DNA from: Alphaproteobacteria bacterium
GTDB taxonomy: Bacteria; Pseudomonadota; Alphaproteobacteria; RF32; CAG-239
Reading direction: 5' to 3'
Assembly: GCA_017467515.1 (NCBI GenBank)
Contig: JAFUSU010000021.1
Location: 1-44,523 of the forward strand
Length of the DNA: 44,523 nt
This document shows, one piece after another, positions 15,901-25,129 of the stretch. The position numbers and the translations under genes were made by a program. Under the pieces are notes generated by a model. The model made no database searches and was not told the DNA's origin. It was given only the letters and a program-made list of their open reading frames with translations. The number at the start of each line of letters is the position of its first letter. Position 1 is the stretch's first letter.

Positions 15901-16270
15901 ATTTTTTTATATTGTTATTCAGAAACGTTTTGATGGATTGAATGCGTGCAATCTTATTACTCGATGGAATTGATTTTTTATTTAATGTCGGATCAATCAC
16001 TAAATCCGCTTTTCCTCCACGCTCTATAGCTTGGATAATTTCTTTGTTTATGGTTGTGAAATTAACTTTTTTATATGTTCCGTTCTTTATAGCGAGATAA
16101 TTATGGACGTAAAGAGATTTGATTTGTGATGTGTATTCAAATTCAAACTTATTATCCTTTGCCATACGGCAGCAAAGGCATGCAATTTCCATTTGCTCAT
16201 TATCATCAAAAGGATGTGTCATTTCTAAAATGAGATGCTCAATTTGTTTAAAATTATCGTTTTTAATCAT
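15899..16270 (-). CDS. Hypothetical protein, 123 residues
   Basis: Not recognised. It is a cytoplasmic-looking protein without signal peptide or membrane segment. The N-terminal half appears helical with a Cys cluster (ACLCCRMAKD, residues 30-39). The C-terminal half is basic. Its ATG overlaps the stop of the upstream gene (ATGA at 16267-16270), so the two are translationally coupled and probably act together. It ends at a shared bidirectional terminator. Confidence 0.7.
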   Translation of the reverse strand: MIKNDNFKQIEHLILEMTHPFDDNEQMEIACLCCRMAKDNKFEFEYTSQIKSLYVHNYLAIKNGTYKKVNFTTINKEIIQAIERGGKADLVIDPTLNKKSIPSSNKIARIQSIKTFLNNNIKK

Positions 16271-17409
16271 GCATATCGTCCTGTTGCTACTTTTACTGAA
16301 GATTTTCCGTCATTAGGAACCTGACCTAACTCATAATTCGGTCGTGCTTCTGTTTTTGCTTTTTCCGTTGATTCTTTAATATCTGCTACCGTTAACTGTT
16401 GAGCCAATTCTGTAATTTGAGGAATATTGTCTAATTTTGCTTGCAAATCGTCAGCATTCTTAATGCGAGAAGTAAGTTGATTTTCCAGATTCTTTTCTGC
16501 AATTACACTAAGGGCAATAACTTCCAGAGGTCGATCCTTCCATATTTCTTTAATTTTATTTTGTTGTTCCTGTGTTTTTTTATCATAATCATTGTCTATA
16601 TAGGCGGCATATCTGGCACCTGCATATTCTTGTACTTTGGCGTGGTTTTGTGCCATTATATCACCGCTTTTTCCGAGAAACATTTGAGATAGAGAAGAAT
16701 TCGGATTTAATGATATTTCGGCTGAGGCATACTTAAAAATATTTTCTACTGTGTTTGACGATACACTTTCTGATTGAATATCTTTGTTGATATCCAGATA
16801 AAGCATTTTTTTATAGGCAATACCACGGTTTTCGTCTGTTGTCTGTGCATATTTTTCTGAATGTATGTTTTTCGTCAATGCATCATCAATTATATCGCTG
16901 TTTTTGTTTAATTTTTTATTTTCCGTGCTTTGTCGTTTTTTTATTTCATTAAAGAAATCATATGCCATATTTGATAATTGTTTTTCCGATAATTGAGATA
17001 CATTTTCTTGAAATTGTTTTCTTTCGTTATTCTCAGGCAGTCCTTCGTTTTCCATTAAATCGCTAAATTTTTTCCAGTCAATAGCGGTACTTTCGTTAAA
17101 AGTCCCTTTGTTGACTTTTTTTATAGGCATTGAGCCGAAAAATAAGGTTGTTGTCCATCTTGTTCCTTCTTCGCTAATGCCATCATTTACTGCCGCGTCC
17201 TTGACATATTTTGCGACATCTTCAGCGTGTACTCTGGCTTCTTCCGCATATTTCGTTGCTTCCTTAGCGTTTTTTTCAGCAATTTCGGCGTATTTATCCA
17301 TTTCTGAATCAAGCAGGAAGTTTACAGCTTTTTTCATAAGCGGTGGTATTTTAGCATACCACTTTTGCGGTTTAGTCGTTTCTGATTTTTTCTGAGTACC
17401 ATTCATCAT
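16267..17409 (-). CDS. Hypothetical protein with Ala-rich coiled-coil segment, 380 residues
   Basis: Not recognised. Residues 38-75 form an Ala/Glu/Lys heptad-like helix (KYAEIAEKNAKEATKYAEEA, then RVHAEDVAKYVKDAA), likely a coiled coil. The remainder is hydrophilic and mostly helical (EKQLSNMAYDFFNEIKKRQ, KVQEYAGARYAAYIDNDYDK). No signal peptide or membrane segment is seen. It starts with tandem ATGs after a GAGGAT ribosome site. It is the first gene of a two-gene operon with its own promoter, and its stop overlaps the next start. A host-directed or structural role is possible but nothing in the sequence proves it. Confidence 0.75.
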   Translation of the reverse strand: MMNGTQKKSETTKPQKWYAKIPPLMKKAVNFLLDSEMDKYAEIAEKNAKEATKYAEEARVHAEDVAKYVKDAAVNDGISEEGTRWTTTLFFGSMPIKKVNKGTFNESTAIDWKKFSDLMENEGLPENNERKQFQENVSQLSEKQLSNMAYDFFNEIKKRQSTENKKLNKNSDIIDDALTKNIHSEKYAQTTDENRGIAYKKMLYLDINKDIQSESVSSNTVENIFKYASAEISLNPNSSLSQMFLGKSGDIMAQNHAKVQEYAGARYAAYIDNDYDKKTQEQQNKIKEIWKDRPLEVIALSVIAEKNLENQLTSRIKNADDLQAKLDNIPQITELAQQLTVADIKESTEKAKTEARPNYELGQVPNDGKSSVKVATGRYA

Positions 17410-17432
17410 TTTATCCTCATCACATTTTCTTT

Positions 17433-17461
17433 ATTGTACCATAAAATTTTGTCTGCTACAA
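17433..17461 (-). promoter_or_regulatory. Promoter of the two-gene unknown operon
   Basis: On the minus strand: TTGTAG (17456-17461), a 17-base spacer and TACAAT (17433-17438), then GATGAGGAT before the ATG at 17409. Just upstream, TTTGCCAAAAA occurs twice close together next to the hslU stop. Confidence 0.6.
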
Positions 17462-17486
17462 GTTTTTTTGGCAAATTTTTGGCAAA

Positions 17487-18803
17487 TTAAAGAATGAATT
17501 TCGATAAATCGCTGCTATGTGTGAATTTTTCCAGTTTCTCAGTTACCATTTCTGGTGTGATTTCAAGCGACTCGCCTTCTCGTTCAGAGGCTGTATAACT
17601 GATGTCTTCCAATAAAATTTCTAAAACTGTATGTAAGCGACGTGCACCTATATTCTCAACATTTTCATTGATTTGAACGGCGACATCGGCGATTTTATCA
17701 ATGGCAGCTTGAGAAAAACTCAGTTTAAAGTTTTCAGTGCCGAGCAGGGCAACATATTGTTCTATTAAATTTGCTTCCGGTTCCGTTAAAATCCGGACAA
17801 AATCATTGTGTGTCAATGCTTTAAGCTCAACTCTTATCGGTAAACGTCCTTGTAATTCAGGCAGTAAATCAGACGGCTTGGCCAAATGAAAAGCTCCGGA
17901 ACAGATGAAAAGGATGTGATCTGTCTTAACACTGCCGTACTTTGTGTTAACGGTTGTTCCTTCGATTAACGGCAATAAATCTCTTTGGACGCCTTCGCGA
18001 GAAACATCGCCGCCACGCCGTTCGTCTTTACCTGTAATCTTATCTATTTCATCAATAAAAACAATACCGTCATTTTCAACAGCCTTAACTGCAGTTTGGG
18101 TAATGGCGTCATTGTCTAAAAGTTTATCACATTCTTCATCCATTAAAACCTGATAGGCATCGCCAACAGTCATTTTTTTTGTCTTATATTTGTTTCCGAA
18201 AGGTTTGCCCAGTAAATCTCCGAGGCTGATCATTCCCATTTGTGCTCCCGGCATTCCCGGAATATCAATTGTAGGCATTGAGGCGTTGCTGTTGTCTATA
18301 ATGCTGATTTCTATTTCTTTATCATTTAGTTGATTCTCTCGTAACATTTTACGGAATTTTTGTTTCGTTTCTTCAGAAGCATCTGTTCCGACTAGCGCTT
18401 CCAAAACTCTTTCTTCGGCGGCTAATTCCGCTTTTGCCTGAACATTTTTGCTCATTTCTTTTTTGGTGTTATTAATGGCTATTTCAACCAAATCGCGAAT
18501 AATTGATTCTACATCACGACCAACGTAACCGATTTCCGTAAACTTAGTGGCTTCCACTTTGATAAAAGGCGCTTTTGCCAATTTTGCCAGACGACGAGAA
18601 ATCTCTGTTTTTCCAACACCGGTCGGACCAACCATCAGGATATTTTTAGGAACAATTTCATCTTTGAGATGATCGGAAAGCTGCATTCTGCGCCAACGGT
18701 TGCGCAAGGCAATGGCAACAGCTTTTTTTGCCTCTTCCTGACCGATGATATATCTATCTAATTCAGAAACGATTTCTCTTGGGCTGAAATTAACATCACT
18801 CAT
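17487..18803 (-). CDS. hslU: ATP-dependent protease ATPase subunit HslU
   Basis: HslU (ClpY) is the AAA+ unfoldase that feeds substrates to HslV. With the ATG at 18803 the protein has 438 residues and starts [22 protein letters not shown], as is typical; a longer TTG-start reading into hslV is less likely. Walker A is GPTGVGKTE near residue 57, followed by the pore motif GYVGRDVE. The intermediate domain runs from about 110 to 230, Walker B is FIDEIDKI, and the C-terminal sensor region is [12 protein letters not shown]. It ends SSDLSKFIL, where a hydrophobic C-terminus normally docks into HslV. It starts 4 bases after the hslV stop. Confidence 0.97.
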   Translation of the reverse strand: MSDVNFSPREIVSELDRYIIGQEEAKKAVAIALRNRWRRMQLSDHLKDEIVPKNILMVGPTGVGKTEISRRLAKLAKAPFIKVEATKFTEIGYVGRDVESIIRDLVEIAINNTKKEMSKNVQAKAELAAEERVLEALVGTDASEETKQKFRKMLRENQLNDKEIEISIIDNSNASMPTIDIPGMPGAQMGMISLGDLLGKPFGNKYKTKKMTVGDAYQVLMDEECDKLLDNDAITQTAVKAVENDGIVFIDEIDKITGKDERRGGDVSREGVQRDLLPLIEGTTVNTKYGSVKTDHILFICSGAFHLAKPSDLLPELQGRLPIRVELKALTHNDFVRILTEPEANLIEQYVALLGTENFKLSFSQAAIDKIADVAVQINENVENIGARRLHTVLEILLEDISYTASEREGESLEITPEMVTEKLEKFTHSSDLSKFIL

Positions 18804-18807
18804 TTTC

Positions 18808-19329
18808 TTAAACTTTCTCAATAATTACATTATGGTTGGTGTAAACATCTATGTCACCGGCAATTTTCATTGCTTTCTGTGCAATATCTTCCAAAGATAG
18901 TCCTTCAATATCATACAAAGCTTTAGCCGCCGCCATTGCATAGTTTCCTCCGCTGCCGATACCGATAATACCGTCATCCGGCTCCATTACTTCTCCGGTT
19001 CCGGAAATGACTAATGATGTATCTTTATCGGCGACAATCATAAAAGCTTGTAATTGGCGTAAATATTTATCCATTCGCCAGTCTTTAGCCAACTCAACTG
19101 CTGCTCGCTTGAGTTGATTGGCGTGTTTTTCAAGTTTAGCTTCAAGCCTTTCTATGAGCGTTATGCCGTCTGCCGCAGCTCCGGCAAATCCGGCAATAAT
19201 ATTTCCATTACCGATGCGTCGTACTTTTATGGATTTTGACTTAAAAACGATGGCCTCGCCTAAAGTGGCTTGTCCGTCACCGGCCATAAGTACTTCATTA
19301 CCTTTTCGAATGCATAAAATGGTTGTCAT
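18808..19329 (-). CDS. hslV: ATP-dependent protease peptidase subunit HslV
   Basis: HslV (ClpQ) is the proteasome-like threonine peptidase of the HslUV complex. The protein has 173 residues. After Met removal, Thr2 ([10 protein letters not shown]) is the nucleophile. [53 protein letters not shown] and YTNHNVIIE are all present. AAAGGAAT lies before the ATG. It is the first gene of the hslVU pair. A TATAAT-like -10 lies about 20 bases upstream of the ribosome site, without a good -35. Confidence 0.97.
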   Translation of the reverse strand: MTTILCIRKGNEVLMAGDGQATLGEAIVFKSKSIKVRRIGNGNIIAGFAGAAADGITLIERLEAKLEKHANQLKRAAVELAKDWRMDKYLRQLQAFMIVADKDTSLVISGTGEVMEPDDGIIGIGSGGNYAMAAAKALYDIEGLSLEDIAQKAMKIAGDIDVYTNHNVIIEKV

Positions 19330-19402
19330 CTGATATTCCTTTTGTCCTTTATTAATATTATAGTATGTAGGAATGTTTGAGGTTTAATGCAAGTAATTTT
19401 AT

Positions 19403-19430
19403 AAAAAACTCCCCCAATGGGGAGTTTTTT
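19403..19430 (-). terminator. Terminator of the gene at 19432-21936
   Basis: ACTCCCC (19408-19414), loop CAAT, GGGGAGT (19419-19425), flanked by A and T runs. It lies just after the stop codon of the minus-strand gene. Its symmetry would also allow it to work on the plus strand. Confidence 0.88.
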
Positions 19431-19431
19431 A

Positions 19432-21936
19432 TTATTTGCGTTTATTTTTAGCCATTACCGCCGGTTCTTTTGAACCTTTGTAGTTGTCAATAGCTGAGGA
19501 TACGGGTTTAACAGCCATCGGGGCTTGTTTAAAGGGTTCTGCCTGTCCGCATACTTCTAATCCGACACTGTTAATGGCATCTTGAATAGGTAAGAACAAA
19601 TCACCTTTATCGTCAAATTTTTGATTATGTGATGCCAAACCGTTAATAACACCCTTTTCATCAATCAAAGCACCACCGGAGCTGACTGTTTGAACAAAAG
19701 TATCGGTGATAATTTCCGTTCCCATTTGATCTGAATACCGGTAGCCTTTGATTTTACCCTTATCATCCAGATAATTTTCACCTTCGGCATTATTGAGCAA
19801 ACCAAGAGACATATAACCGCCTTGTCCAACCGGAGGTAAATCCAAATTCAATGATAACGGACGAAATTCCATTTTACTGGTGGTCTTGAGTAAAGCTATA
19901 TTTTTCTTGACGTTGACGCGAACAATGTTGGCTGTGGCTTTAACGCCGTTGATTGTTTCAATTTCATAGGTCGGAACAGATTCGTCAACAGCATCTGCAG
20001 AAGTTAAAATCAAATCATCTGCAATCAACAAGCCGGCGCTTTGTTTTCCGTTTTTATCCTTAACAGACATCATTGATGCACGTACACGGTATAGATTTTC
20101 AGGACGCATATCAGGGAACGGGGCAATGTTTTCAATACAGAAATGATCTGCTGTTCTGTAATTGCCTTCTTCAACAATCTTTTTCGGTTCACGCATAACG
20201 GTTTCTTCCGTATAGGGTTGCCAATCCGCAGTTGGTTTAACCTCTTGAACGGGCTCAATAACTTCCGTTTCAGGAATGACATACCCACTGTCTTTGCTGA
20301 TACCGCCGATTGTGACAAGAGGTTCTTCAAATAAACATATTTGCGGAGCCGGTTCTTCAATCACTTTTTCAAACGGAATGCATTCTTGCTTAACAATCAT
20401 AAAGCTGTTTAGAGAAGGATCGCAGCCTTCACCGGTGTAAGCAAACATCGGATTATCGCAGGCGTTTTCCGTTGGCATAATATAGTTAACCAATGTTCCG
20501 TCACATTCTTGGTAAGGGTAACTGTTATCTATATTCCCGTAGCACATATTGTTTGTTTCCTCAATATAAGGTGCCGGTTCCGTATTAATAATGGGCTCAT
20601 TATTAACTAACGGAATGCTCTCAAGCGGAATGGTATCAAAATCTTGAGGACCGTATTGAACTATTTCTGCAGGCATTGTGCATTGTTGCATATCCGGATC
20701 CATATCAGCAGGAATCGGACAAGAGGTCGCTTGCGGAATATCAATCTTACATTTAATCGGATCTGAAGCCTGTTCAATAGCTAATAACGTTGATTTTTGC
20801 TGTGCAATAACTTCAGCCGGAACGCGTTGAGCTAACTGATCTTCAAATTCAGGCATTCCTTTTAAATTAAGAACGGCATCAGCAAAAGCGCGCTCAATTA
20901 AATCCATCTCGCCGTTGTAAAGACCGTCATCTAAATCGCTGTAACCGGTTGTTTCCCCTTTCCAGATAACTTTGGTTTTGGTTAAATCAAGTAACCGCCA
21001 TGTTACGGTCATTTCTGCCGAACCTGTTCTTTTATCCGTTTTTTCGGCATTATCCCAATCATACCCGTCACAGACATTCATAAAATAGTCTGTTATTTCG
21101 GCTGTAAGAATATATTCAGGCGCTTCGTAATCCTGATCTCTTAAACATAAATCATTTGGAACTTTAACAATATTATAGCAATCACGAACGAGATCTTCAA
21201 AGATATCTATGAATTGCATATCTTTTTGAATGATGCGGCCTTCATTCAGCATTGTGTTTTTAGAAAAACGACGGCAGCCGAATAATCGGAAACGATAATT
21301 TCCCAGTTTACGAGAATAACTTTCGCTGTTTTTATCCGGTAATCTGAAATCAACCCACTCCAGCTGGATAGGGGCTAAGTCAGAACATTTATGAATCCGC
21401 TCAAAAACAGGTTCCGGCGGTAATTCTTTGAAATTTTGAATGTAGGCACGTTGCGGTGCCGGAGGAAGAACTTTCTTTTCACAGCTTTCGCAAGGTAAAT
21501 CAGGCTTTTCACAAGTTTGCGGACCAAACATAGCGCCACCGCATTTACGCTTGGTACAGGTATTATCCCCGAAAATCGGGCCTCCTTCCCGAGAGCAGTC
21601 GTTATCCCCGAAAATCGGACCTCTTGCAACGGTTCTCCAATCTTGAGAATCGGGGGCGTCTACAACGTGAGCAGGGCCGAATAAGCTCCTTTTAACAACA
21701 GGGCGAGGGCGGTTTGTTTCAAAAATAGTATGCCTTGAGATAACACGATTTGTTGTCGGCTCGATAATATAATCATCAGACAGAGATGATGCTGTTTGGT
21801 ACTGAGGTGCGGGAGCAGCAGGTGCTTGCGATTTTCCGCAGGAAGAACAAGCGGCAAAACTATTGCCACTCAAGGCCGTACTGGCGGCTAATAAAACGGA
21901 TAATAAAAGTAATGGCGCGGATTTTATAGATTTCAT
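19432..21936 (-). CDS. Large exported protein with a degenerate trypsin-like C-terminal domain
   Basis: Function unknown. I chose the ATG at 21936 (834 residues) because it opens a signal peptide (hydrophobic LLLLSVLLAASTALSG, cut near SFA-A) after GGGAGC; the frame stays open upstream only into comM. Part 1 (to about 170) is Cys-rich with repeats PIFGDNDC, PIFGDNTC and MFGPQTC. Part 2 (about 187-370) resembles periplasmic lipoprotein folds of the CsgG/YajG kind (ILTAEITDYFMNVCDGYDW, MTVTWRLLDLTKTKVIWKGE); this is a guess. Part 3 is a Pro/Glu-rich linker with scattered Cys. Part 4 (about 624-792) aligns with trypsin-like proteases, but the usual TAAHxV reads TSADAV, DIALLK reads NIALLK and only the Ser box SSGGAL remains. 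Two of three catalytic residues are therefore lost. It lies 25 bases after comM and probably shares its transcript. Confidence 0.8.
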   Translation of the reverse strand: MKSIKSAPLLLLSVLLAASTALSGNSFAACSSCGKSQAPAAPAPQYQTASSLSDDYIIEPTTNRVISRHTIFETNRPRPVVKRSLFGPAHVVDAPDSQDWRTVARGPIFGDNDCSREGGPIFGDNTCTKRKCGGAMFGPQTCEKPDLPCESCEKKVLPPAPQRAYIQNFKELPPEPVFERIHKCSDLAPIQLEWVDFRLPDKNSESYSRKLGNYRFRLFGCRRFSKNTMLNEGRIIQKDMQFIDIFEDLVRDCYNIVKVPNDLCLRDQDYEAPEYILTAEITDYFMNVCDGYDWDNAEKTDKRTGSAEMTVTWRLLDLTKTKVIWKGETTGYSDLDDGLYNGEMDLIERAFADAVLNLKGMPEFEDQLAQRVPAEVIAQQKSTLLAIEQASDPIKCKIDIPQATSCPIPADMDPDMQQCTMPAEIVQYGPQDFDTIPLESIPLVNNEPIINTEPAPYIEETNNMCYGNIDNSYPYQECDGTLVNYIMPTENACDNPMFAYTGEGCDPSLNSFMIVKQECIPFEKVIEEPAPQICLFEEPLVTIGGISKDSGYVIPETEVIEPVQEVKPTADWQPYTEETVMREPKKIVEEGNYRTADHFCIENIAPFPDMRPENLYRVRASMMSVKDKNGKQSAGLLIADDLILTSADAVDESVPTYEIETINGVKATANIVRVNVKKNIALLKTTSKMEFRPLSLNLDLPPVGQGGYMSLGLLNNAEGENYLDDKGKIKGYRYSDQMGTEIITDTFVQTVSSGGALIDEKGVINGLASHNQKFDDKGDLFLPIQDAINSVGLEVCGQAEPFKQAPMAVKPVSSAIDNYKGSKEPAVMAKNKRK

Positions 21937-21961
21937 TCTTATTTGTGCTCCCGTATATTCC

Positions 21962-23479
21962 TTATGATTCAGGCACTGTATGACGGTATGACAATGCCTC
22001 AGCAATGTGTATTTTAAGAATGTTTGAACTATTTTGCAAGTCCGCAATTGTTCTTGCTAACCGTAAAGTTCGATGATAGGCTCTTGCCGAGAGATGATTC
22101 TTATCAGCAAACGTTACAAGTAATGTTTTTGCGTCATTTTCGAGGGGTGCTGCCTCTTCTAAAATTTGTCCTTTGAGTTCCGCATTTGTGGATAAATTGG
22201 TTATTCCCAATTCTAAAAAACGTTGTTTTTGAATATTTCGAGCAGCAATAACGCGGTTTCTGATACTTTCCGAGTTTTCACCGGAGCGCCCTTCACTTAA
22301 TTTCCACGGACTGACGGCCGGAACCTCTATATGTATATCAATTCTGTCAAGTAACGGGCCTGAAATTTTAGATTGATATTCAAGAGCACATTTCGGAGCA
22401 CGCGGGCAAGCCAACTCAGGTATTCCGAGATTTCCGCACCGACAAGGATTCATTGCCGCGATTAATTGGAATTTTGCCGGATAAACGGCATGTGTGTTAA
22501 CACGGGCAATACTTATATAGCCGTTTTCAAGAGGTTGTCGTAAAGCTTCCAGTGTTGCTCGATCAAATTCGGGTAATTCATCTAAGAATAAAACACCGTT
22601 ATGTGCTAAAGAAATCTCGCCCGGTTTTGCTTTTCTGCCACCACCGACCAATGACGGTGTGGAGGCATTGTGGTGAGGATCACGGAACGGACGTTCAAAA
22701 CATAATCCGCTTTCTTTAAGTGTTCCGGCTACAGAATGAATCATACTTGTTTCTAGGGCTTCTTCCGGTGTTAAAGGTGGGAGAATACTCGGTAATCTTG
22801 CTGCCAACATAGATTTTCCGGAACCCGGAGGTCCGACCATTAATAAATTGTGTCCGCCGGCAGCGGCTATTTCCAGAGCTCGTTTAGCACTCTCTTGCCC
22901 CTTAACATCAGACATATCCAGATGTTTACTCGGTGCTTTAGGCGGTTGAGGGTGAGGGGCGGTGAGCAGGGATACGCCCTTAAAATGATTAATTAAGGTA
23001 ATTAAATCCGGTGCCGCTATAATATCTTTCAAACCAGACCAAGCGGCTTCACCTCCTTGCTTTTGAGGACAAATCAATCCCTTGTCTGTACGGTTGGCAT
23101 ACATTGCCACGGGAAGAACGCCGTTAACAGAAACAATGCTACCGTCTAAACTCAGTTCACCCATAGCGATATAACCGCTTAATTCTTCGATTGGAATAAT
23201 GCCCATACAACTCAAAATACCCAGAGCGACGGGTAAATCAAAGTGAGATCCTTCTTTCAGTAAATCAGCCGGTGATAAATTAATGGTAATGCGTTTTGCC
23301 GGTAAACTCAACCCGAGAGATTGAATTGCCGAGCGAACACGTTCTTTGCTCTCGGCAATGGCCTTGTCGGGTAAGCCGACAATTGTAAAGTTCGGTAATC
23401 CGGAGGAAATTTGTACTTGTAAATCAACGGGGAGGGTTTCTAATCCGTTAAAGGTGACAGTGTTTATTCTGGATAGCAT
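21962..23479 (-). CDS. comM: ComM/YifB-family Mg-chelatase-like AAA+ ATPase
   Basis: ComM is a hexameric helicase that promotes branch migration during natural transformation in species that have it; the YifB family occurs widely. The protein has 505 residues. The N-terminal Lon-protease-like fold (GLPNFTIVGLPDKAIAESKERVRSA) is followed by Walker A GPPGSGKSMLA near residue 218 and FLDELPEF as Walker B. AAMNPCRCG and LLDRIDIHIEVP follow, and the C-terminal Mg-chelatase domain contains SARAYHRTLRLARTIADL. GGGGAAAAA precedes the ATG. It lies 18 bases after a small lipoprotein gene. No other competence genes are in the window. Confidence 0.95.
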   Translation of the reverse strand: MLSRINTVTFNGLETLPVDLQVQISSGLPNFTIVGLPDKAIAESKERVRSAIQSLGLSLPAKRITINLSPADLLKEGSHFDLPVALGILSCMGIIPIEELSGYIAMGELSLDGSIVSVNGVLPVAMYANRTDKGLICPQKQGGEAAWSGLKDIIAAPDLITLINHFKGVSLLTAPHPQPPKAPSKHLDMSDVKGQESAKRALEIAAAGGHNLLMVGPPGSGKSMLAARLPSILPPLTPEEALETSMIHSVAGTLKESGLCFERPFRDPHHNASTPSLVGGGRKAKPGEISLAHNGVLFLDELPEFDRATLEALRQPLENGYISIARVNTHAVYPAKFQLIAAMNPCRCGNLGIPELACPRAPKCALEYQSKISGPLLDRIDIHIEVPAVSPWKLSEGRSGENSESIRNRVIAARNIQKQRFLELGITNLSTNAELKGQILEEAAPLENDAKTLLVTFADKNHLSARAYHRTLRLARTIADLQNSSNILKIHIAEALSYRHTVPES

Positions 23480-23497
23480 TTTTTCCCCGCTTAAAAA

Positions 23498-23833
23498 TTA
23501 CCAACGAGGGGTCCGTTCATGTTCTCGCCAGCGACGGGTAGGATATGTGTCTTTTGTCAGAAAATCATAACGTGCCGTCTTGTAAGGGATATTTGAAAAA
23601 CGAACATAGCCTTTTTGTTCAAAAGTTTTGGCACAGGCATCTGCGGCATATTCGGCCGTAGCATAACAACGAGCAATCACACGAGTGAATGGCTCCTGAA
23701 GATAAATTTCTGTTTCTTTTTGCGGTGCAGTAACAGGAACGTATTCGGTTTTTCCACGATATTCCGAGATGAAACCGCATGCGTTCAATGTGCCTATTAA
23801 GGCGATACCAGCTACTGCTTTACTTAAGGTCAT
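23498..23833 (-). CDS. Small putative lipoprotein, 111 residues
   Basis: The N-terminus is a lipoprotein signal: hydrophobic residues 6-17 and a lipobox LNAC with Cys19. The rest is short and Cys-containing (RCYATAEYAADACAKTF), with an Arg/Trp-rich end (RRWREHERTPRW). I do not recognise the family. AGGAAAAACAGAA precedes the ATG. It is the first gene of a likely operon with comM and the large exported protein at 19432-21936. Confidence 0.75.
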   Translation of the reverse strand: MTLSKAVAGIALIGTLNACGFISEYRGKTEYVPVTAPQKETEIYLQEPFTRVIARCYATAEYAADACAKTFEQKGYVRFSNIPYKTARYDFLTKDTYPTRRWREHERTPRW

Positions 23834-23911
23834 TTCTGTTTTTCCTAATAATTTCTTTTAAACCCTAACCTAAAAAGATTAAAATTATCTTTAAATTACA
23901 GAAGAAAATGC

Positions 23912-23939
23912 TTGAAAAATAAGAAAAATAGAGTATAGT
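23912..23939 (+). promoter_or_regulatory. Promoter of rpsF-rpsR-rplI
   Basis: TTGAAA (23912-23917), a 16-base spacer and TATAGT (23934-23939), about 100 bases before the rpsF ATG. This leaves a leader of roughly 95 bases. Confidence 0.6.
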
Positions 23940-23953
23940 GCCACTCGTCCCTT

Positions 23954-24010
23954 GCCGGAAAGATGAATTTTTCGGCTATACATTAACCGGATTTATGCTT
24001 GCATAAATCC
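23954..24010 (+). promoter_or_regulatory. Structured leader of the rpsF operon, candidate ribosomal-protein autoregulatory RNA
   Basis: Two hairpins lie in the leader. The first has arms GCCGGAAA (23954-23961) and TTTTCGGC (23969-23976) with a 7-base loop. The second has arms GGATTTATGC (23989-23998) and GCATAAATCC (24001-24010), a perfect 10-base inverted repeat. A CCG stands just before the second. In many bacteria the rpsF leader binds the S6:S18 complex through a CCG-containing bulge. A similar role here is an inference; the pairings are visible. Confidence 0.5.
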
Positions 24011-24041
24011 ATTTGTTGAGAATCCATAAGGAGATATTTAT

Positions 24042-24371
24042 ATGGCTAATTATGAAAGCGTGCTGATTGCACGTCAGGATCTCGGCGCTTCTCAGGTTAA
24101 CAACATTGTTGAAGATTTGAGCAATGTTATTAAAAAAGAAGGCGGCGAGGTTGTTCGCGTTGATAATTGGGGTTTGAAAAACCTTGCTTATCGCATCAAG
24201 AAAAACCGTAAAGGTCACTATGTTATTTTGAATATTGCAGCTCCCGCTTCTGCTATTGCAGAGTATGAGCGTGTAATGCGTGTTAACGAAGATATTATCC
24301 GCTATATGACAATTAAGGTCGAAGAATTTTCTTCAATCAATAGCGATAAAGAATCTGCAGTCGAAGAATAA
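24042..24371 (+). CDS. rpsF: 30S ribosomal protein S6
   Basis: bS6 binds 16S rRNA together with S18 in the platform of the small subunit. The 109 residues start [14 protein letters not shown] and contain [21 protein letters not shown] and [11 protein letters not shown], all standard. An acidic tail ends the protein. AAGGAGATATTT lies before the ATG. It is the first gene of rpsF-rpsR-rplI. Confidence 0.98.
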   Translation: MANYESVLIARQDLGASQVNNIVEDLSNVIKKEGGEVVRVDNWGLKNLAYRIKKNRKGHYVILNIAAPASAIAEYERVMRVNEDIIRYMTIKVEEFSSINSDKESAVEE

Positions 24372-24382
24372 GGAGTGACGTT

Positions 24383-24610
24383 ATGGCTAAACAAGTTTTC
24401 TTTAAAAGAAAAAAATCTTGTCCGTTTTCAGGTGAAGACGGTCTGAAAATCGACTACAAAGATGTTAAGTTGCTTTCTCGTTACATCTCTGAGAAAGGTA
24501 AGATTATTCCTAGTCGTATCACATCTGTATCAGCTAAAAAACAAAGAGAGTTGGCTCGCGCTATTAAACGTGCTCGTTATATCGGCCTTCTTCCTTATGT
24601 TGCTATGTAA
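24383..24610 (+). CDS. rpsR: 30S ribosomal protein S18
   Basis: bS18 pairs with S6 on the small subunit. It has 75 residues: [50 protein letters not shown] and [11 protein letters not shown] are all conserved. A single Cys is in the N-terminal motif, so no zinc-ribbon form is indicated. AAGGAGTGACGTT precedes the ATG, 11 bases after the rpsF stop. Confidence 0.98.
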   Translation: MAKQVFFKRKKSCPFSGEDGLKIDYKDVKLLSRYISEKGKIIPSRITSVSAKKQRELARAIKRARYIGLLPYVAM

Positions 24611-24627
24611 TAAAGGAGTGAGTGATT

Positions 24628-25119
24628 ATGGAAATTATCCTTTTAGAACATGTTGAAAAATTAGGTAAGATGGGTGATATCGTTAATGTTAAGAACGGTT
24701 TTGCTCGTAATTATCTTTTACCTCAAAATAAAGCTTTGCGTGCTACTGATGCCAACAAAGCCGTTTTTGAAAAACAGAAAGCAGAGTTAGAAGCTCATAA
24801 CAAAGCTTTGTTTGATGAAGCTTCTAAGAAAGCCGAGGCTTTGAAAGGTTTCAGTGCTGTTTTGATTCGTCAAGCTGCTGAAACAGGTCAATTATACGGT
24901 TCTGTTACCATTCGTGACATTGCTTCTGCCATTAAAGAAGCCGGTTTCGATGTGGAACGCCGTTGCGTTTATTTGGAAAAACCGATTAAAGACCTTGGTG
25001 TTTATGAAGTTAAATTGAACTTGCATCCTGAAGTTTCTCAAAAGATTCTTGTTAATGTGGCAAGAACTGATGATGAGGCTAAGAAGCAAGCTAAATTAAA
25101 CAATTCTACGGAAAACTAG
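24628..25119 (+). CDS. rplI: 50S ribosomal protein L9
   Basis: bL9 binds 23S rRNA near the L1 stalk. With the ATG at 24628 it has 163 residues. MEIILLEHVEKLGKMGDIVNVKNGFARNYLLPQNKA is the diagnostic N-terminal domain (quoted here only as the span of residues 1-36: MEIILLEHVEKLG, then NGFARNYLLPQ). The long helix and the C-terminal domain with GQLYGSVTIRDIA follow. I preferred 24628 to an in-frame GTG at 24622 because AAAGGAG (24612-24618) is then well spaced. Confidence 0.97.
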   Translation: MEIILLEHVEKLGKMGDIVNVKNGFARNYLLPQNKALRATDANKAVFEKQKAELEAHNKALFDEASKKAEALKGFSAVLIRQAAETGQLYGSVTIRDIASAIKEAGFDVERRCVYLEKPIKDLGVYEVKLNLHPEVSQKILVNVARTDDEAKKQAKLNNSTEN

Positions 25120-25129
25120 GGCAGATTTT

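Noticed and set aside
18804..18821. Longer HslU start at a TTG inside hslV
   Set aside because: The ATG at 18803 gives the normal HslU N-terminus; the extension is unlike the family.
21937..22047. N-terminal extension of the pseudo-protease into comM
   Set aside because: The extension overlaps conserved ComM coding sequence and would bury the signal peptide.
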